Source: Chloroflexota bacterium (GTDB lineage: Bacteria > Chloroflexota > Dehalococcoidia > Lucifugimonadales > UBA1127). Taken from it: a stretch of 18,998 nucleotides of DNA. The notes beneath the pieces were generated by a model that made no database searches, was not told where the DNA came from, and was given only the letters and a program-made list of their open reading frames with translations. Below are positions 8,013 to 14,396 of this stretch, piece by piece. The DNA lies in assembly GCA_028873745.1 (NCBI GenBank), contig JAPPNT010000117.1:1-18998 (forward strand), given 5' to 3'. The translations under genes were made by a program, and so were the position numbers. How positions within the stretch are numbered: the stretch's first letter is position 1; each line of letters starts with the position of its first letter.

Positions 8013-9371
8013 CTACCGCCCTCCAACCAGGCAGTTGCGCAGCCGGATGTGGGGGCTGCCGTTCGACACGGGCAGCGGCGACTGCCCGCCCTTGCCGCAG
8101 CCGCCGCCCTGGTTCATGTCTAGGTCGTTGGCCACTGCGTCCAGGTTTTCCAGCGTGGTGAAGACGTTGCCGGACAGCATGACGGGCCTGACCGCTCCCT
8201 CAATCTTGCCGTCGCGGATCATGTAGGACTCGCCCGCGGAGAAGGTGAACTGCTCCATGCTGGTCATGCCGCCGTCCCAGTTTCTGCAGTACACGCCCTC
8301 CTTGACGCCCTCCAGCAGGTCCTCCAGCGTCGCATCCCCCGGCTCGATGATGGTGTTGGTCATGCGCACGATCGGCGGGAACTGGTGGCCGATGGCCCGC
8401 GCGTTGCCCGACGGATCCTCCCCCATCTTGGCTGCCGTCTCCCGCGAGTGCAGCCGCCCGACGAGGATGCCCTCGCGAATGAGGTCCGTGCGGTGCGCCT
8501 CCACGCCCTCCTCGTCGTACTGGAAGCTGCCCCGCAGCGCCGGAATGCTCGCCCCGTCGACGATGTTAAGTTGCTCCCCGCCGAACCGCCGGCCGAGCAC
8601 CATGACCTCCCGCAGCTTCGGGTTCTCGTAGACGTGGTCGGCCTCCGAGAGGTGCCCGAACGCCTCGTGGACGAAGACCCCCGCGAGCACCGGGTCGAGG
8701 ATGACGGTGTACTCGCCGCCCTTGACCTGCGGCGCCTTCAGGAAGTCGACGGCCTTCTGCGGCAGCTCGGCCACGGTGTCGTGCATGCGGTGCACCAGCC
8801 CGAAGTCGCCCAGGCTGCCCATGCTGATGCTGGCCTGCTGCACCTCCCCCCCGTTCCGCGCGACCGCGCTGGCCCAGAAGTTCACGTCGATGCGCGCCTG
8901 CTCCGTGTAGGTGCCCTGCGAGTTCCCGTAGTACATGGTGCGGTGCCCGTCGGCGTAGCGGAGCGACGAGGTCTGGATCTCCGGCCCGCCCCACAGCAGG
9001 TCCAGGTACTCCTCCAGGATGCGGTGCTTCTCGGACAGCGAAACGTCCGCCGGGTCGCTGACGATATGCGGCGGCACGATGGCGACGACGGGCGACGCGT
9101 CCGCCAGCTCCGTTCGCTCATTGCCCACCATGCGCGCCTGCTCCACGGCCTGCTGCGCCTTCGCCCGCAGGTCGTCGAGACTGTTGAAGGACGCGAACCC
9201 CCACCCGCCCTTGACGCAGGCGCGCACGTTGCCGCCCTTGCCCGTGCTCTGGCCGATCTCGTCCAGCTCGCGGCCGCGAAAGGCGATGTTCGTCGTCTCC
9301 CGCTCCTCGATGCGGATCTCCACGTAGTCGGCGTTGAGTCCCTTCAGTGCGCTCTCGATGAGGTCTCGCAT
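8013..9371 (-). CDS. tldD: TldD-family metalloprotease catalytic subunit
   Basis: TldD is the zinc-binding subunit of the TldD/TldE peptidase. The 452-residue protein has the diagnostic HExxxH motif as HEAFGH (residues 235-240), in LAGVFVHEAFGHLSEAD. It also shows GTYTEQARIDVNFWASAVARNGGE, the VLGRRFGGEQLNIVDGASIPALRGSFQYDEEG segment, and the C-terminal NQGGGCGKGGQSPLPVSNGSP, where CGKxGQ is a family hallmark. The ATG is preceded by AGGGGAG with a short gap. It is the first gene of tldD-tldE-HEAT, driven by an extended -10 promoter about 28 bp upstream. No precursor peptide for a RiPP was found nearby. Confidence 0.95.
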   Translation of the reverse strand: MRDLIESALKGLNADYVEIRIEERETTNIAFRGRELDEIGQSTGKGGNVRACVKGGWGFASFNSLDDLRAKAQQAVEQARMVGNERTELADASPVVAIVPPHIVSDPADVSLSEKHRILEEYLDLLWGGPEIQTSSLRYADGHRTMYYGNSQGTYTEQARIDVNFWASAVARNGGEVQQASISMGSLGDFGLVHRMHDTVAELPQKAVDFLKAPQVKGGEYTVILDPVLAGVFVHEAFGHLSEADHVYENPKLREVMVLGRRFGGEQLNIVDGASIPALRGSFQYDEEGVEAHRTDLIREGILVGRLHSRETAAKMGEDPSGNARAIGHQFPPIVRMTNTIIEPGDATLEDLLEGVKEGVYCRNWDGGMTSMEQFTFSAGESYMIRDGKIEGAVRPVMLSGNVFTTLENLDAVANDLDMNQGGGCGKGGQSPLPVSNGSPHIRLRNCLVGGR

Positions 9372-9398
9372 GACGCTCCCCTAGCTGTAATGCGCGCC

Positions 9399-9407
9399 AT
9401 TATAGCA
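9399..9407 (-). promoter_or_regulatory. extended -10 promoter of tldD-tldE-HEAT
   Basis: On the minus strand the sequence is TGC-TATAAT, a perfect -10 hexamer with the extended TGn element. The -35 region is unconvincing, as is common for extended -10 promoters. The predicted leader is about 20 nt and contains the AGGGGAG ribosome-binding site. Confidence 0.6.
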
Positions 9408-9482
9408 GACGGTGCCGCCCGGAAAGGGCGTTTCGCCCATAGGCGCGCAGCCGCTTTTGGCGCGGCCGTCGTGTCCCGCCCC

Positions 9483-9513
9483 CGTTCGCCCTGAGCCTGT
9501 CGAAGGGTGAACG
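9483..9513. repeat. palindromic repeat B, compact copy
   Basis: CGTTCGCCCTGAGCCTG is followed by TCGAAGGGTGAACG. The arms CGTTCGCCC and GGGTGAACG pair over 9 bp with one G-T. It lies 8 bp before the DUF952 stop codon as read on the plus strand, so downstream of that gene and upstream of tldD. Confidence 0.85.
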
Positions 9514-9521
9514 GAGGCGCT

Positions 9522-9869
9522 TTAGTCCTGCAGTTCGTCCGGCAGCGAGAATGAGCCGTCGGCGGACGGGGGAAAGTCGATGACCGCCTTGACGGCGTCG
9601 TGGTTCAGAGGGCCATAGATGTGGGGGAAACTCTGGTCGGTGCCTGGCGCGTTGTCGTACTGGATGACCGACATGACGTCGCTGGTGTCGATGCTCAGCA
9701 GGACAAGGTCGTCCTGCCCGGCGAACCTGCCGTTGGCGACCCCCAGCACCTGCTCGATGCTCGAACAGTGGATGAAGCCCTCCGCGCGCAGGCTCTCGGG
9801 CGTGTACTGGCCACGGGGAATGGAACGGCGCCAGAGTTCTCGATTGGTGATGTGATAGATGGTAGCCAT
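9522..9869 (-). CDS. DUF952-family protein
   Basis: This 115-residue protein matches the DUF952 pattern well: IYHITNRELWRRS near the N-terminus, GQYTPESLRAEGFIHCSSIEQV (about residues 20-41), DLVLLSIDT, and FPHIYGPLNHDAVKAVIDF (about 81-99). The fold resembles ADP-ribosyltransferase-like or small enzyme folds in the literature, but no biochemical role is established, and none is claimed here. A GGGAG lies 9 nt before the ATG. It is flanked by repeat clusters on both sides and appears to be a single-gene unit. Confidence 0.9.
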   Translation of the reverse strand: MATIYHITNRELWRRSIPRGQYTPESLRAEGFIHCSSIEQVLGVANGRFAGQDDLVLLSIDTSDVMSVIQYDNAPGTDQSFPHIYGPLNHDAVKAVIDFPPSADGSFSLPDELQD

Positions 9870-9927
9870 CGCGATTGCTCCCGGAGTGGGTGTTTGGCAG
9901 GCCGGGGCGGCCCGCCCTTTGCGTCCC

Positions 9928-9952
9928 CGTTCGCCCTGAGCTCGTCGAACGG
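9928..9952. repeat. palindromic repeat B, short copy
   Basis: CGTTCGCCCTGAG is followed by CTCGTCGAACGG. It is shorter than the other copies and lacks the GAAGGG part, but CGTTCG/CGAACG still pair. It lies in the 344-bp gene-free stretch between the DUF952 and molybdopterin genes, with an A copy and another B copy. Confidence 0.7.
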
Positions 9953-9958
9953 TCTACC

Positions 9959-9988
9959 CGTTTTTCCGGCGAAAGCCGGAATCCAGGG
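9959..9988. repeat. palindromic repeat A, divergent copy 5
   Basis: TTCCGGC-GAAA-GCCGGAA (9964-9981) is a 7-bp hairpin with a GAAA loop, followed by TCCAGGG. The leading GTCA of other copies is changed (CGTTTT). Stem bases covary with the TACCGGC version. Confidence 0.75.
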
Positions 9989-10021
9989 CCTCTGCCGAAG
10001 TCTGCCCTGAATCCCCCGGCA

Positions 10022-10050
10022 CCGTTCGCCCAGAGCTTGTCGAAGGGCGG
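10022..10050. repeat. palindromic repeat B copy
   Basis: CCGTTCGCCCAGAGCTTG is followed by TCGAAGGGCGG. It shares the core of the copy at 9483 with small changes in the loop. It is the third element in the 9928-10050 cluster. Confidence 0.78.
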
Positions 10051-10155
10051 CGCAGGGGCAGTATATGCCCCGTCGACCACCCCGGCAACCGCCCGGCTGC
10101 CCTGCCGGCCGGGAACGATTCCGTGCAAACAACCCCCCGCCCGGTGCCGCGGATT

Positions 10156-10164
10156 TGGTACACT
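10156..10164 (+). promoter_or_regulatory. possible extended -10 promoter of the molybdopterin oxidoreductase gene
   Basis: TGG-TACACT is a 4/6 -10 hexamer with an upstream TGn, placing the transcript start about 43 nt before the ATG. No good -35 is seen. The call rests on the match to the extended -10 style seen before tldD and before the gene ending at 15725. Confidence 0.35.
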
Positions 10165-10213
10165 GCAGGGGGGCGCCTTCGAGTGCGCTTCGCGTTGAAA
10201 GGAGTTGGCGCGT

Positions 10214-11854
10214 ATGACTTGGCGCGGGGTTGGCCTGGGCTTGCTGGCCGGCGTGCTCCTGACGACGCCGCTCATCGCGGTGATGTACGCGGCCAATCAC
10301 TGGTTGGACCTCTCCTTCCCGCCCTTTGACACCTTTGACTGGGTGGCGCGAGAGCTCCCCGGCCCCCTGGTGACCTTCGGCATCGACACCATGATTGAGG
10401 TACTGATGTTCGCTGGCCTCAGCGTGAAGGACTTCGCCAAGACTGCTGAGCAGATCATGGCCGTCGGCAACTTCTTAATCTTCGGCGTCGCGCTGACGGC
10501 CCTCGTCTACTGGCTCGTGCACTCCCGTGGGCCGAATGTCCCGCTGTACTGGGGCGCGATCGTCGGCGCTGTCGTCGGCCTCTTCGTCGCCGGCATCACC
10601 GCCAGCATCACCCAATCGAGCGTCCACGCCGGCATCATCTTCCTCTGGACGCTCGCGCTGGCGACCGCGTGGGGCATCGGCGCAGTGTGGACGTCGAGCC
10701 GCCTCATTTTGGCCTCCGCCACGGTGTACGAATCGGAGGACGGCGACGCCTCGGTCGTCGTCTACGGGCGGCGGCAATTCCTGCTGTACATGGGCGCCGG
10801 GGCGGCCGCGGTGACCGTCGCCGGCGTCGGGCTGGGCCGCATACTGGCGACGCGTGACGAGCAGCGGCTCGCGGAGCAGTTGGCGGCGGCCAACGGCGCT
10901 GCGCCCGGCATGGCGGACATGGTCGAGCTGCCCAACGCCGACGACCCGGTCAAGCCGGCGCTGGGGACGCGCCCGGAGTACACCGCCGTGCGCGACCACT
11001 ACCGCGTGTTCATCCGCTCGGAGCCGACCGTCATCGACGGCGCCACGTGGACGCTGCCTATCACTGGCCTGGTGGCCGCTCCGGCGATGCTGACGTTGGA
11101 CGACCTGCGCAACAACTACGAGTCGCGCAGCGAGTTTGTGACGCTGAGCTGCATCTCCAACAGCGTGGGCGGCGACCTGATCAGCACCACGTACTGGACC
11201 GGCGTGAGCCTGCAGGACGTGCTGCGCGACGTGCAACCGACGGCGGAGGCAGGCTATCTGGACATCACCTGCGGCGACGGCTTCCATGAGACGGTGGCGC
11301 TGGACCTCATTGACTCAGACCCGCGCATCATGCTGGCCTACGCGTGGGACGGCCGCCCCATCCCCTTTGACCACGGCTTCCCGCTCCGCATCTGGATCCC
11401 GGACCGTTACGGCATGAAACAGCCGAAGTGGATCACGGGCATAGAGGTCATCAGCGAGGAGCGGGAGGGTTACTGGGTGGCGCGCGGCTGGGACGCCGTG
11501 GCGCGCGTCCACGCGACGTCGGTCGTCGACACCGTGGCCATCGACGGGATCTACCATGGCGGCGACGACGTGCGGTTCGTGCCCGTCGGCGGCATCGCCT
11601 ACGCCGGCGCCCGCGGCATCTCGAAGGTCGAGGTGCGCGTCGACGGCCGCGGGCCGTGGCACGAGGCGCAGCTGCGGTCGCCCCTGTCGGACACCACCTG
11701 GGTCATCTGGCGCTACGACTGGCCGTTCCAGGCGGGCCGGCACACGTTCCGCGTGCGGACGGTGGAGGCGGACGGCACGCCGCAGGCGACGGCCGTTGCG
11801 CCGCCGCGCCCCAGCGGCGCCACCGGCCTGCACACCAAGCAGGCCACGGTATAG
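10214..11854 (+). CDS. membrane-anchored molybdopterin oxidoreductase (sulfite oxidase/YedY-like)
   Basis: This 546-residue protein joins an N-terminal membrane region to a sulfite-oxidase-type molybdenum cofactor domain. Hydrophobic segments lie at about 5-25, 84-101, 110-130, 138-160 and 189-209. The fifth follows YGRRQFLLYMGAGAAA (Arg186-Arg187), which looks like a twin-arginine signal inside the chain. The cofactor domain (about 265-430) has FVTLSCISNSVGGDLISTTYWTGVSL with the molybdenum-ligand Cys313. A C-terminal dimerisation domain (about 440-530) has GGIAYAGARGISKVEVRVDGRGPW and WRYDWPFQAGRHTFRVR. The ATG at 10214 lies 9 nt after AAAGGAG. The substrate is unknown; methionine sulfoxide reductase, sulfite or other oxo-transfer roles are possible. 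No heme subunit lies nearby. Confidence 0.88.
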   Translation: MTWRGVGLGLLAGVLLTTPLIAVMYAANHWLDLSFPPFDTFDWVARELPGPLVTFGIDTMIEVLMFAGLSVKDFAKTAEQIMAVGNFLIFGVALTALVYWLVHSRGPNVPLYWGAIVGAVVGLFVAGITASITQSSVHAGIIFLWTLALATAWGIGAVWTSSRLILASATVYESEDGDASVVVYGRRQFLLYMGAGAAAVTVAGVGLGRILATRDEQRLAEQLAAANGAAPGMADMVELPNADDPVKPALGTRPEYTAVRDHYRVFIRSEPTVIDGATWTLPITGLVAAPAMLTLDDLRNNYESRSEFVTLSCISNSVGGDLISTTYWTGVSLQDVLRDVQPTAEAGYLDITCGDGFHETVALDLIDSDPRIMLAYAWDGRPIPFDHGFPLRIWIPDRYGMKQPKWITGIEVISEEREGYWVARGWDAVARVHATSVVDTVAIDGIYHGGDDVRFVPVGGIAYAGARGISKVEVRVDGRGPWHEAQLRSPLSDTTWVIWRYDWPFQAGRHTFRVRTVEADGTPQATAVAPPRPSGATGLHTKQATV

Positions 11855-11872
11855 GCGCGCCCCGAGACCGCC

Positions 11873-12274
11873 CTACAGCGCATCCGGGTCCTTCTGGCCG
11901 TTGCGCCGCCACGCGGTGCCTCCCCACAGCCGGACGGCGCCCCACATGAGCCAGCGATGCCTGGCTCCCGTGACGCCCAGCGCCTCCAGGAAAACCCCGT
12001 CGGCCTGCGAGCGGGTATAGCCGTACCTCCGCCGCCCGTGCGCGGCGTACAGATAGTCGTGCACCACGGCCGCCTTGGCGTTCCCCTTCCAGCTCGAGAC
12101 CAGCCACCGCCCGAACCACGGTACGCTCGCCAGGTCCGTCCGGAAGCCTTCCGGGACTTCGACGACCTGGCTGCTGTCCGCGCCGCCGACGCGGTATTCC
12201 AGGGGCTCCAGCAACGCCCACATCCTGCCGTTTTCCTCCAGCCGGACCGATAGCTCTCCTAGTAACCGTGCCAT
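11873..12274 (-). CDS. DUF1353-family protein
   Basis: This 133-residue protein shows the DUF1353 pattern: VEVPEGFRTDLASVPWFGRW (about residues 38-57), KAAVVHDYLYAAHG (67-80), TRSQADGVFLEAL (87-99) and WLMWGAVRLWGG (108-119). The family is often found in phages and prophages, with no proven function; the conserved H-D and D residues suggest a small enzyme. The ATG at 12274 follows AAAGGAG with a 6-nt gap. The open frame continues upstream without a stop, but that part only mirrors nth on the other strand. It converges on the molybdopterin gene (18-bp gap) and diverges from nth. Confidence 0.88.
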   Translation of the reverse strand: MARLLGELSVRLEENGRMWALLEPLEYRVGGADSSQVVEVPEGFRTDLASVPWFGRWLVSSWKGNAKAAVVHDYLYAAHGRRRYGYTRSQADGVFLEALGVTGARHRWLMWGAVRLWGGTAWRRNGQKDPDAL

Positions 12275-12367
12275 GACGCACTCCTTTCGCCTGGGCGTTT
12301 TGTGTACCATGAGGATGCTGTCACGCAGGCATCGGAGCGTGCGCCCATTCCGTGTCAGGAGTTGCCC

Positions 12368-13057
12368 ATGCCCGTCAAGGAACGCCGTCCCCGTCGGCCG
12401 CGCTCGCCGAGGAAGCGCGCGGCGGAGGTGCTGGCGTTGCTGGAGGCCCAGCAGGGGCGCGCCGAGTGGTCGCCCCGCTACGACCCCGTGACGGAGCTCG
12501 TGTTCACCATCCTTTCGCAGCACACGTCCGACGTGAACTCCGAGCGGGCCGGCCACCGGCTGAAGTCGGCGTACCCCTCGTGGGACGCCATCGCCGACGC
12601 CGATCCCGCCGAGATCACGCCTTATGTCCTGTCCGCCGGGCTCGCCAAGCAAAAGGTTCCCCGCATCCAGGAGACGCTGAAGCAGGTGCGCGAGCTGACC
12701 GGCGGCTACGACCTCTCCTTCCTCGCCGAGATGCCGCTGGACGAGGCCAAGGCGTGGCTGCGCGCGCTGCCCGGCGTCGGCCCCAAAACGACGGCCATCG
12801 TGCTCTGTTTCGCGCTCGGCATGCCCGCCATGGCCGTCGACACCCACGTCCACCGCGTCTCGAAGCGGCTGGGCCTCATCGGCCCGAAGGTGTCCGCGGA
12901 GAAGGCGCACGACGTGCTGGAGTCGCAGGTGCCGCCGGAGGAGGTGTACGCCTTCCACGTCGCCCTCATCTCGCACGGGCGGCAGGTGTGCAAGGCCCTG
13001 CGCCCCCTCTGCGCCGCCTGTGTCCTCCGAGACGGCTGCCCCTCGAGGCGGGAGTAG
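12368..13057 (+). CDS. nth: endonuclease III-like DNA glycosylase/AP lyase
   Basis: Endonuclease III removes oxidised pyrimidines and cleaves the abasic site in base excision repair. The 229-residue protein has the helix-hairpin-helix LPGVGPKTTA with catalytic Lys140, the catalytic Asp158 in AVDTHVHRV, and the C-terminal [4Fe-4S] ligands C208-x6-C215-x2-C218-x5-C224. TILSQHTSDVN replaces the more usual LSAQTTD motif but is a known variant. The ATG at 12368 follows AGGAG with a 6-nt gap; the frame is open to a GTG at 12302, but that lacks a ribosome-binding site. A basic N-terminal tail (about 17 residues) precedes the core. The hydrolase gene follows 33 bp later. Confidence 0.94.
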   Translation: MPVKERRPRRPRSPRKRAAEVLALLEAQQGRAEWSPRYDPVTELVFTILSQHTSDVNSERAGHRLKSAYPSWDAIADADPAEITPYVLSAGLAKQKVPRIQETLKQVRELTGGYDLSFLAEMPLDEAKAWLRALPGVGPKTTAIVLCFALGMPAMAVDTHVHRVSKRLGLIGPKVSAEKAHDVLESQVPPEEVYAFHVALISHGRQVCKALRPLCAACVLRDGCPSRRE

Positions 13058-13090
13058 TCGCCGCCCACAGATTCACGGGTGGAGTCCACG

Positions 13091-14266
13091 GTGAAGAGAA
13101 AACTGACCCGCTTTGTGCAGCGGGCCCTCTACAGCGCCCTGTACGTTTCGCTGAAGTACATTGCCGTGCCGGTAGCGCTGCTAGCGATACTGGTCATTGT
13201 CATCCCGCAGGCGCGGGCCGGGTTCCACACGCTGCTGTTCGTCGCCGAGACGCTGGACGCCCCCGTGCAACCGCAATCGTGGTTCACCCGCGAGCCCGTC
13301 CGCTACGAGTCCGTCTACGGCTCCCTCGACGGCGCGGAGGTCGCCGACGTCTACCGGCTGTCCGACGGCAAGCCCCGCGCTGCCGTGCTCCTCTCCGTCG
13401 GCGCCGCCCAGAAGGGCCTCGATGACCCCGCGATAACCGACTTCGGCTACGCGCTCTCCCGAGCCGGCTTCGTCGCCATGCTGCACTGGTCGCCGCCCCT
13501 CGGTCGCGATTCCGACATGCAGCCGGAAGACCCCGCCAAGCTGGTGCGCGCCTTCGAGTATCTGGCGGCGCAGGACTACGTCGCTCCCGAGCGCACTGGC
13601 ATCGGCGGGTTCAGCGTCGGCGGCTCCTTCGCCATAGTGGCCGCCGCCGACGAGCGCATCGCTGACGCCGTGCGCTTCATCAACGCATTCGGCTCCCACT
13701 ACGATCTGGAGACGCTCGTCGTGCAGGCCGCCTCCCGCAGCGTGGACGACGACGGCGAGCAAGCCCCGTGGGAGCCGCACTCGCTCACCCTCCGCATCCT
13801 CGCCCATGAGCTCATCGAAACACTGGAAGACGACGCGGAAGCGGAGCTGCTCTCCGGCCACTACGTCGACGGCGAAGACTTTGCGCCCGACGCGCTGCAG
13901 GCACTCTCGGAGCGAGGGCACACCGTCGTGCGCCTCCTCGACGGAGTGTCGCGTTCGGAAGCGGAGCGGCTCTACTCGACGCTGCCCCAGGACTTTCGCG
14001 ACGGTCTCGCCGGCATTTCGCCGTCCAACCACGTCGAAGGCATCCGGGCCCGCCTGCTCGTCATGCACGACCGCGACGACCGACACGTGCCCGTCACCGA
14101 GTCGCGACGGCTCGTGCAGGCAGTCGGTGAACGGGAAGGCGATCGCTACACGGAGTTCAGGAGCTTCAGCCACACGCTCCCCGGTGAAGGAAATCTCTTG
14201 GATCGCCTGGCGCAGGCATTCCGGCTGTCCCGCCACATGTACGGCCTCATCCGCATCGCCCGTTGA
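13091..14266 (+). CDS. membrane-anchored alpha/beta hydrolase
   Basis: This 391-residue protein has one N-terminal membrane segment (about residues 23-40, YIAVPVALLAILVIVIP) and then an alpha/beta-hydrolase fold outside the membrane. The nucleophile elbow is GGFSVGGSFAI with Ser175 (G-x-S-x-G). Candidate acid and histidine are in LLVMHDRDDRHVPVTES (Asp around 327-330) and RSFSHTLPGE (His361). The order Ser-Asp-His and their spacing fit a dienelactone-hydrolase/prolyl-oligopeptidase-like esterase. The GTG at 13091 is chosen because GGAG (13081-13084) lies 6 nt before it; a GTG at 13079 would precede that site. It probably shares the nth transcript. The substrate is unknown. Confidence 0.82.
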   Translation: MKRKLTRFVQRALYSALYVSLKYIAVPVALLAILVIVIPQARAGFHTLLFVAETLDAPVQPQSWFTREPVRYESVYGSLDGAEVADVYRLSDGKPRAAVLLSVGAAQKGLDDPAITDFGYALSRAGFVAMLHWSPPLGRDSDMQPEDPAKLVRAFEYLAAQDYVAPERTGIGGFSVGGSFAIVAAADERIADAVRFINAFGSHYDLETLVVQAASRSVDDDGEQAPWEPHSLTLRILAHELIETLEDDAEAELLSGHYVDGEDFAPDALQALSERGHTVVRLLDGVSRSEAERLYSTLPQDFRDGLAGISPSNHVEGIRARLLVMHDRDDRHVPVTESRRLVQAVGEREGDRYTEFRSFSHTLPGEGNLLDRLAQAFRLSRHMYGLIRIAR

Positions 14267-14341
14267 GGTGTGTGGTCCGAAATTGCCGCGCGAGCCCTAC
14301 TGCCGTGACATGGGTCCCTCCTTTAGCGGCCCTGCACCGCG

Positions 14342-14347
14342 TATACT
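14342..14347 (+). promoter_or_regulatory. possible -10 element before the thioredoxin-like lipoprotein
   Basis: TATACT is a 5/6 match to the -10 consensus. It sits in a locally AT-rich patch with a second candidate, TATAGT (14351-14356). No clear -35 was found. A separate promoter is plausible because 130 bp separate this gene from the hydrolase. Confidence 0.35.
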
Positions 14348-14396
14348 GGATATAGTTCTTGTGCAAACCAGCAAATCCCTGAAAGGAGAAATGCCT

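Noticed and set aside
8385..9494. Long plus-strand open frame opposite tldD
   Set aside because: It is an antisense shadow of a clear TldD gene, with no domain and no start signals.
12275..12976. Upstream extension of the DUF1353 frame opposite nth
   Set aside because: nth is certain on the other strand. The DUF1353 homology and a good ribosome-binding site start at 12274.
13181..14236. Long minus-strand frame opposite the alpha/beta hydrolase
   Set aside because: Shadow of the hydrolase: it lacks a ribosome-binding site or a recognisable domain, while the plus strand has the Ser-Asp-His triad.
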